From Bacteroidaceae bacterium (GTDB lineage: Bacteria; Bacteroidota; Bacteroidia; Bacteroidales; Bacteroidaceae), in NCBI GenBank assembly GCA_017469685.1, contig JAFUFW010000015.1, forward strand, positions 41,710 to 105,709: 64,000 nt of DNA. The letters run 5' to 3'. The notes beneath the pieces were generated by a model. It was given only the letters and a program-made list of their open reading frames with translations. It ran no database searches and was not told the origin of the DNA. Of this stretch, positions 34,562 through 43,449 are shown in pieces. Every line of letters begins with the position of its first letter. Position 1 is the first letter of the stretch. The translations under genes were made by a program, and so were the position numbers.

Positions 34562-35095
34562 ATGTATCGCAAGCTTAAGATAACAGAGATGGGTCGAATG
34601 ACCGTCGAGCAATTCCGTGAGTCGGAGAAGCTGCCGCTCACGGTGGTTCTTGACAGTGTTCGTTCGCTTTATAACGTAGGGTCAGTGTTTCGCTCGTGTG
34701 ATGCCTTCAGAGTGGCTGAAGTAGTGCTGTGCGGCATCACGGCCACGCCGCCTAATGCTGAGATCCACAAGACGGCGCTCGGAGCGGAGGACAGCGTCGC
34801 GTGGCGTTACTTTAAAGATACCATGGAAGCCGTAGCAGCCCTGCACGCTGAAGACTACACTCTTCTTGCCATTGAGCAGTGCGAAGGCAGCACTATGTTG
34901 CAAGATTTTGAGCCTGTGGAAGGTAAAAAGTACGCAGTAGTGTTGGGTAATGAAGTGAAAGGCGTGCAGCAGCAGGTTGTAGATGCCTGCGACGCCTGCA
35001 TCGAGATTCCGCAGTTCGGCACTAAACACTCCCTCAACGTCAGCGTCACCGCCGGCATCGTCATCTGGCACTTCGCCGCCAATCTCTTACTCTGA
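34562..35095 (+). CDS. TrmH-family RNA 2'-O-methyltransferase (small)
   Basis: This 177-residue SPOUT methylase has only the catalytic knot: LDSVRSLYNVGSVFRSCDAF (motif 1), LGNEVKGV (motif 2) and SLNVSVTAGIVIW (motif 3). It lacks the N-terminal RNA-binding extension seen in the larger methylase at 25074-25979, so it should have a different RNA target, perhaps tRNA. It begins at the base after the nadA stop codon and ends before a strong terminator. Confidence 0.9.
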   Translation: MYRKLKITEMGRMTVEQFRESEKLPLTVVLDSVRSLYNVGSVFRSCDAFRVAEVVLCGITATPPNAEIHKTALGAEDSVAWRYFKDTMEAVAALHAEDYTLLAIEQCEGSTMLQDFEPVEGKKYAVVLGNEVKGVQQQVVDACDACIEIPQFGTKHSLNVSVTAGIVIWHFAANLLL

Positions 35096-35181
35096 ACTTT
35101 AGAGTGACGAATTACGAACAACAGATTACACTGATTTCTTTCAACCATAAGATAATTTACCTGTCACAACCAGTCGGATAC

Positions 35182-35227
35182 AATAATCCCACCAATGAGA
35201 TTAACACTCTTCATTGGTGGGATTATT
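35182..35227. terminator. 17-bp perfect stem terminator
   Basis: AATAATCCCACCAATGA (35182-35198) pairs exactly with 35211-35227. The ends are AT-rich on both sides, so it can serve the methylase gene (+) and the cysteine-rich gene (-). Confidence 0.88.
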
Positions 35228-35272
35228 TATTCTAAGTGGGCATTAATTATAGCCCTTATTAGCTCTTCATGC

Positions 35273-38200
35273 TCACTTTCGCAAGACCTTCACTGCCTTG
35301 CCTTCAGTAGGATTAATAATATTGACACCGCGGCTGACGTTGTTGAGGCGACGTCCGGCGAGGTCATAGGTAGCCTCCTTGGAGTTTTCGGCTGCTATGC
35401 CGTCTATGCCTACGAGCGAGCCAATGACGAGCTTGTACGCTGTCGAGCCGGCGACTATGCGCTTCGAACCCGTGAACGTGGCCGTGATAATTGTAGTGCC
35501 TAAGCCTATGGGAGTAACCTTACCCGTCGTGGGGTCAACGGTAGCCACGGCTGGGTTGCTGCTGGTGTAGGTCACGGTCAGGTGGTTAGGGTTATTAAGT
35601 TGTGGCGCTGTGAACTCCGTACCTTCCATGATGGTGAATTCGTTGCCTGTGAAGGCCAGTCCCGTCTCGCCCTTCTTGGTGTAGAGCGTGTAGGATGCTG
35701 ATGCCGAGGTGTAGATGTTGTTGCCGCCGTAAGTGGCTGTGATGGTTGTAGAGCCTTCGGCAATGGGCGTCACTACGCCAGTCTCAGCGTTCACGGTGGC
35801 GATGCTGTTGTCGGCCGAGCGCCATCTCAGTGTCATGTCGTCGGTGACGTTGTTCACCTTTGGTGATTCTGCCGACGTTCCTATGCTGACCGTCTTCGAT
35901 GCCGAGGCGAAACTCAGTGCGGGCGTGGCCTTCTTGACGTTCATCACGAGCACTACGGGCATCGCGATGTCCTCGCGCTGCACAGAGCCATTCGCGGTCC
36001 GCACCTTGGTAAGCGTCAGCGTGGAGCTGCCGTTTGTGCCGTACTTGGATATCACGGAGCTTGCTATAGGCTTCACTGTGATGGTAAGTCCGCTGATGCT
36101 CACGGTGGCCAAGCCCTCGACGGAATGTCTGATGGCCTCGATGGCAGTCACGCTGTTGCGACCCGTGGAGGCGAAGGTGAGCGTCTGCGCGGCAGGCTCC
36201 TTGCCATATTCCCACTCGAAGACGAGCTTCGTCTTGGCGGCCTTCAGTGCGTAGTCGGGCAGGTAGTCGACCAGGCGAGTTTCATAGTGTTCCTCCACCC
36301 CGTCGCCGGCAAGGGTAGAAATGTGGTGCTTAAACCACTCTGAAGTGTGGATACATACGCGGCGCTCCAAACCCTTCTGTTTCGGCGTGGCTTCTCGCAC
36401 GGTTTCCCACTCGCCCCATTCATGACCTATGGCTTCAAACTCTTCTACATCTCCACGATAGACGATTTTTCCACAGTACTTGCATTGCTCGTCACCGGAA
36501 TAGCCGTCTTGAGTGCAGGTAGGATATCTATAATTAACCCATTCTGACCAAACATACCAGATAGTCCCTGGATTTGTGGTGTATATATTATCCTTGTCTC
36601 TGTTACCATGTACCAATGGCAATTTTCCGCCCTTGACTGTCTTTCCACAACGGTTGCAGATGAAGTCGCCTGCATAGCCAAAGCGTGCATCGTTGTCCTT
36701 GTGGTAGGGCCAGCTGGGAGTCCACGTCGAGCAGTATTCCACAACCTTGGTGCCTGCTATCGGCGTGCTGGGCAGGTCGTGGCCGAGAGGCTCGATGCGT
36801 TCGCCTGGATTCGTCTTGCCGCAGAGCGAGCACATGGTGCCTGCCTCGTTGCCATAGCCGGCGCAGGTGGCTTCTATGCGCGGAGATGCTACCTGTGCGG
36901 ACTCGGGATGGCTGCACTCCTCTGCATCGGCCATGACGATGGCCGGACCGTCGGGCATGACGAAGCAGGCATTGACGGTGGAGGGAATAGGCTTCAGCAT
37001 ATTCATCGGAGGTTTGGAGAACGTCAGCTCGGGGATGACCTTGTCGCCGTTGCCCCACGGGATGTCGTTCTCGCCAACCCAGCCCTTCAGGTCGCACCAC
37101 CGCTTGAACTTAAGCTCCGAGGTGGGGTAGCTGTAGTATTCGGCGAAGGCTTCGCCCCAGTTGATGTCGTACTTCAGGTAAATCGTCGTACCAGGAGCGG
37201 CTTCTGTGACTTCCGTTTCGATGGTCCTGACGGTAGTGCCTTTACGAAACCAGGATAACGTGTAGGCCTTGCCGCCACCAACCACAATTGGCCATTTGCC
37301 GTAGTCGTTGTACACGGCCTCGGAGAATTGGCAGACGCCGCAGATGCGGGTCATGCGACCCTTCTTCGATGCGGTAGCGTCGGCAGTGCCACGGAAGTCG
37401 GCCCAGCAGTGTTTGCCGACCTTCACCTGGTCGCAGCGCTTGCAGTGCACCATGTGCTGCTTGTTGCTGTACGAACCCATGGCTGTGTTAATCACAAACT
37501 TTTTGAGGTTCTTGTCGTAGTAGAACATTCCCTCGTCGTCGAACGAGTACCAGTCGTGGACGTGAGGCACCGGAGCCAGGCTCTCGGCCTTCTCGTAGGA
37601 GCACACTGTGCAGGTCTGCGTCTGGCGGCCGCTGCGGTCTTCGGTGGGCTGCACGGTCACTACGGGAGAGCCGAAGGTGTGGTCCTCGGCCTCGTCGGTC
37701 TTCTGCACGCCGCAGGCGCAATGGCACCAGTGCTGCTTGGCCGTGGTCCTATAGAGATTGTAGACGTGTACGTGGCCGGGCTCCACTTTGGGAATTACCT
37801 CCGTAATCTTGTAGAGGCAGTCGGTGCACACCTGCTGACGCAGGCCCGTCTGTTTGTCCGTGGCGGGGCGCACAAGCTCCCACTGGCCGAAGCGGTGCTT
37901 CGACATCTTCTTCGCTATCGTGCAGCCATCGCCGTAGCAGATGAGCACGTGCTGGTACTTGGTGGGATGCAGGATGTTGCCGTCCAAGTCCTCGACGTCG
38001 CCCCAGTACTCGGCTTCGTCGCTGTCCATGTACCAGCCGAAAGCGTGCTGGGCGTTCATCCAGGCGCGGCGGGTGGTGACGCTGCCGTTGGCATTGGAAA
38101 TCTCGCAGTAGTACTCAAACCTGTCGTAGCAAGCCGTGGCACCCACCCGCACCGTCAGCTTGTTGGTCTGTGCGCCGCTGATTTCGTCCTTGCCGCTCAT

Positions 38201-40039
38201 GTCGCGATACAGTTCGTAGCCGCGCTCGTCGGCGAGTTTCTCGACCTTTGAGCCATACACGCGGTACCACTGGTACTTCAGACCCTGGCCGCCGGCCTTC
38301 ACGCTGAAGGTGGCATAGCGCAGTGTTTCGTCGCGTCTCGGTCCGGCCACGCACTCATCGGATATCTTTCCGGTGTAGTCGGTGGGCTGCACGATGATGT
38401 AGGGTGCGCCGTTGTCGGGTATCTCGGTATAGGGCACGGACACCGTGCTCATCTTAGCCTCGCACACGGCGCAGTTGACTTGCGACGTGCCGTTGCGCTT
38501 GCTGACGGGGTCGGGTTCGGTGATGGTGACGAGGCTGCCCTCGCTGTGGGTGGCTTTGCTTACTGCCCGTCCGCAGTCGAGGCACAGCTTCCAGTGGGCG
38601 TTGCCGTCGCTGCTCCATTCGGAGTCTAAGCGTGCGTGTTCGCAGTCCTCCTCGTGTTCGCAGAACTCAAGGCACTGCCCGTCCTCGTAGCAATAGTGCT
38701 CTACGAAGTCAGAACCGTTCACGCAGAGCTGGTGGTCGCAGCCCATGGACTCGGTGTTGGCTTCGCAGCAGTCGGCACACAACTCGCATTCGTCGCAACG
38801 GTCGCTGTCGTAGCAGTCGCCGCACTGTTCGCAGATGAAGTGGTCGCCATCGTCGAACTCGTCGCCTTCTGGACACAGGTCGTGGTCGCAGTGCTCCTGA
38901 CAGTCGGGGCAGCGTCCGCAGTATTCGCAGAGCTCGTCGATGTCGCAGCAGTTGCCGCAGGTGTTGCAGAGGTGCTCGTCCCAGTCGCTACCCTCGGGAC
39001 ACAGCTCGTGCTCGCAGTGGTAGTCGCTCTGGCAGTCGGCACACATGCCGCAGTCGTCGCACTCCGTGTCCTGGGGACACTGGCCGCAGCCCGGGCAGAG
39101 GTGGTCGGCGAAGTCGCTCGACTCTATGCAGAAGCCGTGCGAGCAGTCCACCTCGTTCCACTTCTTGTCACAGCACTCCTCGCAGAGTCCGCAGTCGTCG
39201 CAGAAGTCTATTCCTTTGCCTTCCGCACACTCGCCGCACTCGGAGCACAGCCAGCTGTTGTCCTCGCAGTCGTGTATGCAGTGGCCACCACCTGTCTTGC
39301 ACCACTCGATTTCGCCGCCGGTAAAGCAGTGGTCGCACTCCGAGCAGTGGTTCCAGCAGTTCTCGCACTCGTAGCATTCGCCGCATATATCGCCGTTCTG
39401 GCAACTGCCGCACAGGGCGCAATGGTCGCCATCGCCTGCAGCATTCTTATAACAATCGTTGAAGGTACACAGATTATGATCTTCACATCCCAGCTCAAGT
39501 TCGAAGCCAGGCACCTCGAGGCACGTGTTGCATTCGGAGCATCGATCTCCGCCGCAGTCCTCGCAGTGGGGCTTGAGCATGTCGATCTCGCAGTCACACT
39601 CGGTGCATTCCATGTCGAACAACTCCCCGCAAACGGCACACCCCCAACCTTCGGCAATAAATGCCTCTCTGAAGTCCGGCATACAGTTGTCGCACACTTT
39701 CAGATCCAGACGGTCATAGACGTCGGCGTTGTAGTCGCCATCGTCCAGACAGTCGCCGCAGCGCTCGCAGTGATGCTCCAGCCAGCAGTCGTCGTTGACG
39801 TCCCTGGAACAGAAGCCGCACCCCGAGCAGAACAGGTCAGCGGCCGCACTCTCGGCATCGCTGCTGCTGTCACAGCCCTCGATGTCGTACTCGGTGCCGC
39901 AGTCTTCACACCACGCGACGGCGTGCCCCCAGTCGCCTGAGACCCAGTTCCAGTCCCAGTCTGCACGGGCCTGCTGAGCGCACATTAATATAAATAACAA
40001 AGCGAAGCTCAGTCTTTGTTTTCTTGATGTTGTTTCCAT
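35273..40039 (-). CDS. giant cysteine-rich secreted protein with Ig-like domains
   Basis: A 1588-residue exported protein. A signal peptide (1-26, ends ARA) leads into residues 44-466, where I count about 80 cysteines in about 430 residues. They include four clear 40-50-residue repeats (starting about 299, 342, 384 and 434) of the form C-[SED]-H-x-x-C-x-E-G-S-D-x-x-x-H-x-C-x-x-C-G-x-C, followed by C-x-x-C-x-x-C-x-D-C. Residues about 470-1290 hold spaced Cys pairs within repeats of the G-H-x-W-G-x-W type. Two Big_2-like Ig domains follow (about 1400-1550), then the tail YDLAGRRL...GVNIINPTEGKAVKV. The cysteines are dominated by C-x-x-C pairs, suggesting metal or cluster binding or dense disulfides at the cell surface. 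I do not recognise the N-terminal repeat as a named family. Confidence 0.8.
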   Translation of the reverse strand: METTSRKQRLSFALLFILMCAQQARADWDWNWVSGDWGHAVAWCEDCGTEYDIEGCDSSSDAESAAADLFCSGCGFCSRDVNDDCWLEHHCERCGDCLDDGDYNADVYDRLDLKVCDNCMPDFREAFIAEGWGCAVCGELFDMECTECDCEIDMLKPHCEDCGGDRCSECNTCLEVPGFELELGCEDHNLCTFNDCYKNAAGDGDHCALCGSCQNGDICGECYECENCWNHCSECDHCFTGGEIEWCKTGGGHCIHDCEDNSWLCSECGECAEGKGIDFCDDCGLCEECCDKKWNEVDCSHGFCIESSDFADHLCPGCGQCPQDTECDDCGMCADCQSDYHCEHELCPEGSDWDEHLCNTCGNCCDIDELCEYCGRCPDCQEHCDHDLCPEGDEFDDGDHFICEQCGDCYDSDRCDECELCADCCEANTESMGCDHQLCVNGSDFVEHYCYEDGQCLEFCEHEEDCEHARLDSEWSSDGNAHWKLCLDCGRAVSKATHSEGSLVTITEPDPVSKRNGTSQVNCAVCEAKMSTVSVPYTEIPDNGAPYIIVQPTDYTGKISDECVAGPRRDETLRYATFSVKAGGQGLKYQWYRVYGSKVEKLADERGYELYRDMSGKDEISGAQTNKLTVRVGATACYDRFEYYCEISNANGSVTTRRAWMNAQHAFGWYMDSDEAEYWGDVEDLDGNILHPTKYQHVLICYGDGCTIAKKMSKHRFGQWELVRPATDKQTGLRQQVCTDCLYKITEVIPKVEPGHVHVYNLYRTTAKQHWCHCACGVQKTDEAEDHTFGSPVVTVQPTEDRSGRQTQTCTVCSYEKAESLAPVPHVHDWYSFDDEGMFYYDKNLKKFVINTAMGSYSNKQHMVHCKRCDQVKVGKHCWADFRGTADATASKKGRMTRICGVCQFSEAVYNDYGKWPIVVGGGKAYTLSWFRKGTTVRTIETEVTEAAPGTTIYLKYDINWGEAFAEYYSYPTSELKFKRWCDLKGWVGENDIPWGNGDKVIPELTFSKPPMNMLKPIPSTVNACFVMPDGPAIVMADAEECSHPESAQVASPRIEATCAGYGNEAGTMCSLCGKTNPGERIEPLGHDLPSTPIAGTKVVEYCSTWTPSWPYHKDNDARFGYAGDFICNRCGKTVKGGKLPLVHGNRDKDNIYTTNPGTIWYVWSEWVNYRYPTCTQDGYSGDEQCKYCGKIVYRGDVEEFEAIGHEWGEWETVREATPKQKGLERRVCIHTSEWFKHHISTLAGDGVEEHYETRLVDYLPDYALKAAKTKLVFEWEYGKEPAAQTLTFASTGRNSVTAIEAIRHSVEGLATVSISGLTITVKPIASSVISKYGTNGSSTLTLTKVRTANGSVQREDIAMPVVLVMNVKKATPALSFASASKTVSIGTSAESPKVNNVTDDMTLRWRSADNSIATVNAETGVVTPIAEGSTTITATYGGNNIYTSASASYTLYTKKGETGLAFTGNEFTIMEGTEFTAPQLNNPNHLTVTYTSSNPAVATVDPTTGKVTPIGLGTTIITATFTGSKRIVAGSTAYKLVIGSLVGIDGIAAENSKEATYDLAGRRLNNVSRGVNIINPTEGKAVKVLRK

Positions 40040-40388
40040 AATAGTTGTTTATTAGTGGTTTTGTTAGTTTCTTTAACGGTCGTTTTTGCTGTTGTGGTTT
40101 AAGTTATACTGTTGTTTCTTGTATTCTTTCTCAAGCAATTTGTCGAGAAAGTTTTGGGCATATTCGGTGGCGACTTGCTGTTGTTTGTTTTTTGTCATAG
40201 ATGTAATTTTTTGCAAAGTAAGTATTTAAAATGTTACGGCGTGTTATCATTTCGTAAAAAAGTTTTATCATTTTGTGAAATATCGCTGTCAGCAGGCGCA
40301 AAAGGGATATAAAAAAACGCGCAGACGGCATGCGTTTGCGCGGTTGAGGCTGTGTCGGTGGGTTTCTGCGTCTGCGGTCGGCAGTGTG
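40040..40388. other. gene-free stretch upstream of the cysteine-rich gene
   Basis: No plausible gene. It holds the leader of the leftward cysteine-rich gene, with an imperfect promoter-like CAAAGTAA at 40214-40221 (reverse strand TTACTTTG, one mismatch to consensus), and the terminator at 40311-40342 of the leftward regulator operon. Confidence 0.5.
40311..40342 (-). terminator. terminator of the leftward TPR-AraC operon
   Basis: Read on the minus strand: CGCGCA, a 13-base loop, TGCGCG, then seven T. The stem is at 40318-40342 and the T run corresponds to 40311-40317. Confidence 0.85.
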
Positions 40389-42125
40389 TTAATCGCTGTC
40401 GTCGTCGGTCGCAGGGGTTGTGGCAGGTGGCTTGTACTGCGTGGGTGTTACGCCGAATGCTTTCTTGAATGCTCGCGTGAAGTTGGGCGTGTCGCTGTAG
40501 CCGCACAGGCGTGCCACCTCGGTGATGTTGAGCTGGCGGTGCTTGTCGAGCAGATGTCTGGCCCGGCGCATTCGTATGTTCTGTATAAAGGCTTGTGGCG
40601 TGTCGCCGGTTAGGGTGCTTAAGCGCTGGCGGAGCTGGAAGAGGCTCATGCCCATCTGTGCGGCCACGGTGGTGGCATCGACCTGTCCGTCGGCTATCAT
40701 GGTGTTTGTAGTTTTCACTATTTGCTCAAGGAATGCCTTGTCACTTTCGCTCAGTTTTTCTTCGTCAGCGGCGGATCGCGTGGCCATGGCTTTGTCGTAG
40801 TGCATATTTAGTTCCCGGTACTGCTCGCGCAGCTGGCTGATGTCGGTGCTGAGTTGCTCATTCAGCTGCTGCTCTCGTCTGTGCCTGCGCCGCATGATCC
40901 ACCAGGTGGCTGCGGCCAGGAGCGTGGCTGCTGCTGCCAGGGCGAGTGCGATGCTTTTTGCCTTCCTCTGTGCGTGGCTTTCGATCTGCAGCCAGTCGTT
41001 GCCGAATTCGGCATTGTAGCGTGCAAGTTTTTCTGCCGACACACTGTTGTATATAGAGTCCTTGAGGTCGTTGAAGCGTTCGAGTTCGGCCTTGGCGCTG
41101 TCGGGGTCTATTTCCCATAGGCTTTCGTAAAGGCCGCGGTGGCTGTGCAGCTCGTTGGCCATGTCGCCAATCTGCGAGAAGATCTGTGCAGCTTCACTGT
41201 AGTAGGGCACGGCTTCGGCCTGACGTTTTTGTGAGAGTAGGGCCATGCCCATCTTGTTAAGGGCTATTCCTAACGAATGTTGTTCGCCTACGTTGCGTAA
41301 AAAGGGAATGACTTTGGTGAGCAGCTGCTCGGCTTCTTCCCAGCGTTGAAGGCCCAGCAGCACTGAGGCTTTCTGTGCCAGGCGCACCATGGCTCGTCCC
41401 TCGCGCCCGCCTTCATGGTCGAGGCGGTAGGCTTCGTCGGCGTATTTTAGTGCTTCGTTGTCACGTCCTAAGGCGTGGTAGACTTCTGATGCCATACCCT
41501 GAAGCACGGCCATGCGGGCGGGGTTGTCGGCTTTGCGGGCTACATCGATGGCTTTCAGGATGTATTGTTCGGCTTCCTTCGGCTGTCCGCCGGCCATGTA
41601 GATGCCCGCCAGCGTGTTTAGCGACGAGCTGATTAGATCGGGGTCGCCAGAGGCTTCATCGAGTTGATAGCATTGCAGTGCATATTGTGCGGCTTTATCG
41701 TATTCCGACAGGCGAACGTAGACTACGGCCATGAGGTTCAGACAGTCGGCCAAGGTAGAGCGGTCGGCTCCGGCTTTCAGCAGTGGCAATGCTTTCACGA
41801 GGTATTGTGTGGCCTCGGCATATTTCTGGTTGTCGTTGAGGTATTCTCCTGCCCAATACCATACTTGCGCCCTCAATGTGTCGGCCGGAGTGTTGTCGTC
41901 GAAGTGTAAGGTTTCGTCTATGAACTCCTCGCTGATCAGTTGTTGAAAGAAGGCGTTTGCTGTTGTGGCAGAGACATTGTCGTTGAAGCGCTTTAGCAGG
42001 CTCAATGTTTCACTGGGCTGGTCTGAAAGCGTTTGTGAGGTCTGCTGCTCAGCGGCTTCGCTGCTGCCAGTCAGTGCGAGCAAAGCACAGAGAATAATAA
42101 GAAGGATTTTTTGAGCGTTTCTCAT
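40389..42125 (-). CDS. TPR membrane regulator with AraC-type DNA-binding domain
   Basis: A 578-residue one-component regulator. A signal-like N-terminus is followed by tetratricopeptide repeats (about 75-370: YAEATQYLVKALPLL, YDKAAQYALQCYQL, PKEAEQYILKAIDVA). A membrane segment lies at about 390-412, then a coiled linker, and an AraC-type domain (about 475-570: TTVAAQMGMSLFQLRQRL and ITEVARLCGYSDTPNFTRAF). The TPR part would lie outside the inner membrane and sense a ligand or protein, and the AraC part acts inside. It lies 28 bases after the U32 gene on the same strand, so the two are likely co-transcribed. Confidence 0.88.
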   Translation of the reverse strand: MRNAQKILLIILCALLALTGSSEAAEQQTSQTLSDQPSETLSLLKRFNDNVSATTANAFFQQLISEEFIDETLHFDDNTPADTLRAQVWYWAGEYLNDNQKYAEATQYLVKALPLLKAGADRSTLADCLNLMAVVYVRLSEYDKAAQYALQCYQLDEASGDPDLISSSLNTLAGIYMAGGQPKEAEQYILKAIDVARKADNPARMAVLQGMASEVYHALGRDNEALKYADEAYRLDHEGGREGRAMVRLAQKASVLLGLQRWEEAEQLLTKVIPFLRNVGEQHSLGIALNKMGMALLSQKRQAEAVPYYSEAAQIFSQIGDMANELHSHRGLYESLWEIDPDSAKAELERFNDLKDSIYNSVSAEKLARYNAEFGNDWLQIESHAQRKAKSIALALAAAATLLAAATWWIMRRRHRREQQLNEQLSTDISQLREQYRELNMHYDKAMATRSAADEEKLSESDKAFLEQIVKTTNTMIADGQVDATTVAAQMGMSLFQLRQRLSTLTGDTPQAFIQNIRMRRARHLLDKHRQLNITEVARLCGYSDTPNFTRAFKKAFGVTPTQYKPPATTPATDDDSD

Positions 42126-42153
42126 GCTGTATGGGTGTTGTATTATGCAGTTT

Positions 42154-43449
42154 TTATTTTTTGTCGATTCGGAATAGTTTGTCGGAGCGGCGTATTTTGG
42201 CGTCGACGCGGAAGGCTACGTTTGAGCCTTGGCGAGCTACAGTGCAAGGTGCATTGCTGTCGTCGTGCATTTCTTCGATAACTCCGTACACGGCTCCGGT
42301 CGTAGGTCCCGTGACGAGGAAACGGTCGCCGACGTGCAGCTCGGCGGCTTCGATGTGGAATTCGCCCAGACCGAGTTTGGAATAATACTTTGTGCCGCGG
42401 CCTATGTAGACCTTCTGCTCTGTAGCCTGCGAGCCGTATGCCTCGGTCCATTCTCCGAATCGCTGGCCTTGGTAGTAGCCATCCCAAAAGCCTCGGTTGA
42501 ACACACGTGCGAGTCGCTGGTCCCATTCGTCGAGTTGTGCGCTGAAGTCGGGATGCTGAAAGTTCATGTTCTTCGAGTCGTCAGTGCTTTCAGCTTTCTT
42601 CTTTTCAATCTTCAACTTCAGGTCGATGGCCTCGCGATAACACTCTACGACGGTGCGCACGTACTCTGGCCCGCGCGCGCGTCCTTCTATTTTAAACACG
42701 CGCACGCCCGCGTCGATCATCTTGTCGATGAACCTTATTGTCTTCAGGTCTTTTGGGGACATGATGTATTTTCCCGCCACCTCCAGTTCGTTGTCGGTCT
42801 CCTTGTCCTTTACGATGTAGCTTCTTCTGCACAGCTGCATGCATTCGCCGCGGTTGGCCGAGCGCCCTGTGTTTTGCAGGCTCAGGTAGCATTTACCGGA
42901 TATAGCCATACAGAGCGCTCCGTGGCAGAACATCTCGATGCGCACGAGCTGGCCTGATGGTCCGCAAATGCGTTCGCTTTCGATTGAATGTGCAATTTCT
43001 GCCACCTGGTTGATATTAAGTTCGCGTGCCAGCACTACTACGTCTGCAAACTGAGCGTAGAATTTCAGTGCTTCGGTGTTCGAGATATTGAGCTGTGTTG
43101 AGAGGTGCACTTCGAGCCCTATCCGGCGTGCGTAGGTCATCACGGCGATGTCAGAAGCAATGACGGCGCTTATCTGTGCCTCCTTGGCGGCATCAAGAAT
43201 CTCGCGCATGAGCGGCAGGTCCTCGCCATAGATGATAGTGTTGACGGTGAGGTAGCTCTTCACTCCGTGCTCCCGGCATGTGGCTGCTATCTCTTTGAGG
43301 TCGTCGATTGTGAAGGCCGATGCAGAGTGTGCGCGCATGTTCAGCCGTCCGATGCCGAAATAGATGCTGTCGGCACCTCCTTGCAGCGCTGCCGTCAGGC
43401 TGTCGCGCGACCCTACTGGGGCCATTATTTCAAAGTCTTCTCGAAGCAT
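42154..43449 (-). CDS. U32 family protein (TrhP/YegQ-like)
   Basis: This 431-residue protein begins with the U32 pattern FEIMAPVGSRDSLTAALQGGADSIYFG and carries the cysteine-rich core with EMFCHGALCMAISGKCYLS and NRGECMQLCRRSY. Annotated historically as peptidases, U32 proteins of the TrhP/RlhA type work in tRNA or rRNA hydroxylation. The C-terminal beta-barrel part (about 340-431) is present. The linker KIEKKKAESTDDSKNM is Lys/Ser-rich and perhaps an insertion. Its first 25 bases overlap the end of the glycosyltransferase gene. Confidence 0.88.
   Translation of the reverse strand: MLREDFEIMAPVGSRDSLTAALQGGADSIYFGIGRLNMRAHSASAFTIDDLKEIAATCREHGVKSYLTVNTIIYGEDLPLMREILDAAKEAQISAVIASDIAVMTYARRIGLEVHLSTQLNISNTEALKFYAQFADVVVLARELNINQVAEIAHSIESERICGPSGQLVRIEMFCHGALCMAISGKCYLSLQNTGRSANRGECMQLCRRSYIVKDKETDNELEVAGKYIMSPKDLKTIRFIDKMIDAGVRVFKIEGRARGPEYVRTVVECYREAIDLKLKIEKKKAESTDDSKNMNFQHPDFSAQLDEWDQRLARVFNRGFWDGYYQGQRFGEWTEAYGSQATEQKVYIGRGTKYYSKLGLGEFHIEAAELHVGDRFLVTGPTTGAVYGVIEEMHDDSNAPCTVARQGSNVAFRVDAKIRRSDKLFRIDKK

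Noticed and set aside
38636-39940. 434-codon plus-strand frame opposite the cysteine-rich repeats
   Set aside because: It is an Ala/Val-rich shadow of the repeated TGC/GAC codons. The minus strand has a signal peptide, ordered repeats and a secretion tail.
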